NCBI GenBank assembly: GCA_030613285.1 | Contig: JAUWME010000015.1 | Location: forward strand, 1 to 14,343 | Length of the DNA: 14,343 bases | Origin: Candidatus Zymogenus sp. | GTDB lineage: Bacteria; Desulfobacterota; Zymogenia; Zymogenales; Zymogenaceae | Reading direction: 5' to 3' | Shown here: piece after piece, positions 12,591-14,343 of the stretch | Position numbering within the stretch: the stretch's first letter is position 1 | Layout of the letters: every line of letters starts with the position of its first letter | Program-made: the position numbers and the translations under genes | Notes under the pieces: model-generated | What the model was told of the DNA's origin: nothing | The model's database searches: none | Seen by the model: the letters and a program-made list of their open reading frames with translations, nothing else

Positions 12591-14166
12591 ATTAGAAAAT
12601 AAAGAGATTGTTGGCACCTCAAATGTTGAGAGGGAATCCTTGCTCTTCACTATAGTTTTTCTTCTTGCCTTGCTTCTAAGAGTTGTAATGTTCCTCAGAA
12701 TTCAGGGTATTGCGCCAGACAGCCCCAACTATATCTACGAAACCCAAAGACTTATTGATTATGGGTTCAAGGAATTTTTCAGCCAGGGATTTGCTGGTAT
12801 ATTTACAATCTATCCAATCTTTATCTATCTTGTAAACCTTCTTGTAGATAATCTCCTCTTGTCGGCAAAACTCGTCTCCCTAATCTTTGGAACTGCCGTT
12901 ATTTTCCCACTCTATTTTATTACAAGGAGACTGATGGGGATAAGGGTCGCCCTGATTACTATCTTTTGTTTTGCAACTCACCCTTACCTTATCCGATATT
13001 CCGTTGAGATACTAAAAGATACGACTCTCTTCTTTTTCTCTATTACCGCCCTCTATTTTGCATTTACTGGCTTATGGAAGAAAAAATACCTATTTTTTTT
13101 CCTCGCTGGTGTTTTCTCATGGATTACAGTACTTGTCAGATTGTATGGAATTGTCCTGATCTTCGCAATCCCATTTGCCATTATAATCTCGGAGCTGAAA
13201 GACAAAAGGAGTATTAAGGAAATACTGACCAATCTCTTTCTCTTCCTTGTCCCAATTCCTCTGGTAGGCTTTGTCTTTTTTTATATTTTTGTCGGCCCGG
13301 AACAGGAGTTTCTCCTTGGAAGTTTTACAAGCCTGGTTTTAAGATTCGACTACACCGCTGATACTGTATTTGCGAAGATTTTAATAAATAACATTCCTTC
13401 AGGTATAAGCTCAGATTATATAGAATTAATTACTAATCATTTTTACCTTGTGGCTACGGCCGAATTTATAGATACCTTTTTCTCAGCATTTTCAGGGGCA
13501 CTCTTTATCTTTTTCATTATTGGAGTTTATCTTGACAGAAAAAATATCTGGAGAGATCGACTAAGACTATTTATTATCTCTTTTGCATTCCCATTCTTTG
13601 CCTTTGATTTTGGGATAATCATTACCCACTTCATCGTCTCAAAACGCCATATTATGCCCCTCATTTTAGTCCTCCTCCCGTGGTCGGGTCTTGGACTTGG
13701 GGCTATCTTGTGGTGGCTCAAAGAATGGATGTCATCCTCAAAGAAAACTTTAAGATGGTTGTCCCGCTGGATAATCCCGGCTGTTTTTTTCATTTGGGCT
13801 TTTTCCACAATGTTGTACGTTGCCAGACCCTACAGGGCAAAGGTAATTTATCAAGAAGAGGCGGGTAAATATCTAAAGGAAACAGCGGGGACGGAGTTAG
13901 TAATTATGGCTAATAATTATAATTCAAGAGTTGTCTTCTATGCAGGGGGAAGCGGGAAATATTTTCACGCCACCAAGGCAGAAAACCGCAATAAATTTAT
14001 GACTATATTTAACAAATTCAATCCCGACTACCTTCTATGGGATACTCACATAGGCCCCCTTCCCGATATATATGGAGAATTTGAGGACAAGGGGTTAATT
14101 GAGTTTGAAAAGAAATTTGTCAGCACAAGGGATGAAGTTGTTTATATTTACAAGGTTAATAAGTAG
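12580..14166 (+). CDS. PMT-family (GT39/GT83-like) membrane glycosyltransferase
   Basis: A 528-residue polytopic protein with about eleven hydrophobic segments and a C-terminal soluble tail of about 120 residues. The arrangement fits the dolichyl-phosphate-mannose:protein mannosyltransferase/ArnT superfamily (PMT_2, PF13231), which moves sugars from polyprenyl-phosphate donors to acceptors on the outer face of the inner membrane. The first extracytoplasmic loop carries an acidic residue in APDSPNYIYETQRL (Asp47), where the family has its catalytic or metal-binding Asp. LVSLIFGTAVIFPLYFITRR and FATHPYLIRYSVEILKDT match typical later segments. AGAAGG lies 5 nt before the ATG. The gene appears AT-richer than its neighbours, with many Phe and Ile codons. 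Sugar and acceptor cannot be told from sequence. A second membrane-protein gene begins 57 nt downstream, probably in the same operon. Confidence 0.82.
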   Translation: MINKLENKEIVGTSNVERESLLFTIVFLLALLLRVVMFLRIQGIAPDSPNYIYETQRLIDYGFKEFFSQGFAGIFTIYPIFIYLVNLLVDNLLLSAKLVSLIFGTAVIFPLYFITRRLMGIRVALITIFCFATHPYLIRYSVEILKDTTLFFFSITALYFAFTGLWKKKYLFFFLAGVFSWITVLVRLYGIVLIFAIPFAIIISELKDKRSIKEILTNLFLFLVPIPLVGFVFFYIFVGPEQEFLLGSFTSLVLRFDYTADTVFAKILINNIPSGISSDYIELITNHFYLVATAEFIDTFFSAFSGALFIFFIIGVYLDRKNIWRDRLRLFIISFAFPFFAFDFGIIITHFIVSKRHIMPLILVLLPWSGLGLGAILWWLKEWMSSSKKTLRWLSRWIIPAVFFIWAFSTMLYVARPYRAKVIYQEEAGKYLKETAGTELVIMANNYNSRVVFYAGGSGKYFHATKAENRNKFMTIFNKFNPDYLLWDTHIGPLPDIYGEFEDKGLIEFEKKFVSTRDEVVYIYKVNK

Positions 14167-14222
14167 AGCTTCTGCGTTTAAAAGTATTATCTTTTTTATT
14201 ATAAAGACAGAGAAAAAGAGAA

Positions 14223-14343
14223 ATGAAAAAGTTTAGCGGCTTGCTCTCCGTCCTCATTCCCCTCGCGCGCATTGCACTTTTATATTTTGCCAATTTTGAG
14301 TTCGTCTCCATCCTCGAACTAAAATTCACAGACATAATTCAGC
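14223..14343 (+). CDS. N-terminus of a membrane protein (partial)
   Basis: An ATG at 14223 opens a frame that runs off the right edge after 40 codons. The visible part has a basic start (MKKFSGLL) and a hydrophobic segment (about residues 5-24), then FEFVSILELKFTDIIQ. The arrangement recalls the first membrane helix of the lysylphosphatidylglycerol synthase TM/UPF0104 (COG0392-like) proteins, which are often found near polyprenyl-linked glycosyltransferases, but the fragment is too short to assign. The ribosome-binding site is weak and purine-rich (AGAG). Its closeness to the glycosyltransferase suggests co-transcription. Confidence 0.5.
   Translation, partial: MKKFSGLLSVLIPLARIALLYFANFEFVSILELKFTDIIQ

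Noticed and set aside
13801..13809. TTTTCCACA, a relaxed DnaA-box match
   Set aside because: About one relaxed match is expected by chance in the window, and this one is isolated inside the glycosyltransferase coding region.

Overview
The window reads as ordinary chromosome from a Gram-negative-type bacterium of middling GC content with several AT-rich intergenic stretches. Lipoprotein and Sec signals, a CHASE2 adenylate cyclase, RsmE, RadA, a crotonase and a PMT-type membrane glycosyltransferase together suggest an anaerobic, Desulfobacterota-like lineage. That placement is inference only. I see no transposase, phage gene, CRISPR array, tRNA or rRNA.

Layout. (1) 1-146: the 3' end of an unrecognised gene. 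(2) 360-1679, minus strand: an HD-superfamily hydrolase and a secreted TPR protein, separated by a 285-bp spacer that holds two copies of an inverted-repeat unit flanking a degenerate ~22-bp tandem repeat. (3) 1680-2147: a 468-bp divergent intergenic region, the most structured non-coding stretch here. It carries three DnaA-box-like 9-mers spaced 12 bp apart, a 10-bp-period iteron array, GTCAA/TTGAC repeats with a perfect palindrome, and a candidate promoter. (4) 2148-5131, plus strand: a three-gene ABC importer (lipoprotein, permease, ATPase) of the COG2984/COG4120/COG1101 type, which includes the predicted tryptophan transporter TrpXYZ. A strong hairpin and an 85-bp inverted-repeat element lie between the binding protein and the permease. 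(5) 5248-7930, plus strand: an eight-repeat PQQ-type beta-propeller protein, a structured spacer that could encode a small RNA, then radA. (6) 12375-8136, minus strand: an apparent operon of CHASE2-adenylate cyclase, rsmE (no gap), an RDD membrane protein with a zinc ribbon (ATGA overlap) and a crotonase-family protein. (7) 12472-14343, plus strand: a strong sigma70-type promoter, a possible leaderless 27-codon leader ORF, a PMT-family membrane glycosyltransferase, and the start of another membrane protein.

The best leads are non-coding. The DnaA-box and iteron region at 1740-1890 looks like an origin or a DnaA-controlled regulatory hub. Genes to its left run left and genes to its right run right as far as 7930. 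The folded spacer at 6358-6474 has the architecture of a ~115-nt small RNA. The protein-coding content is recognisable and mostly conventional, so I do not claim a new multi-gene system.
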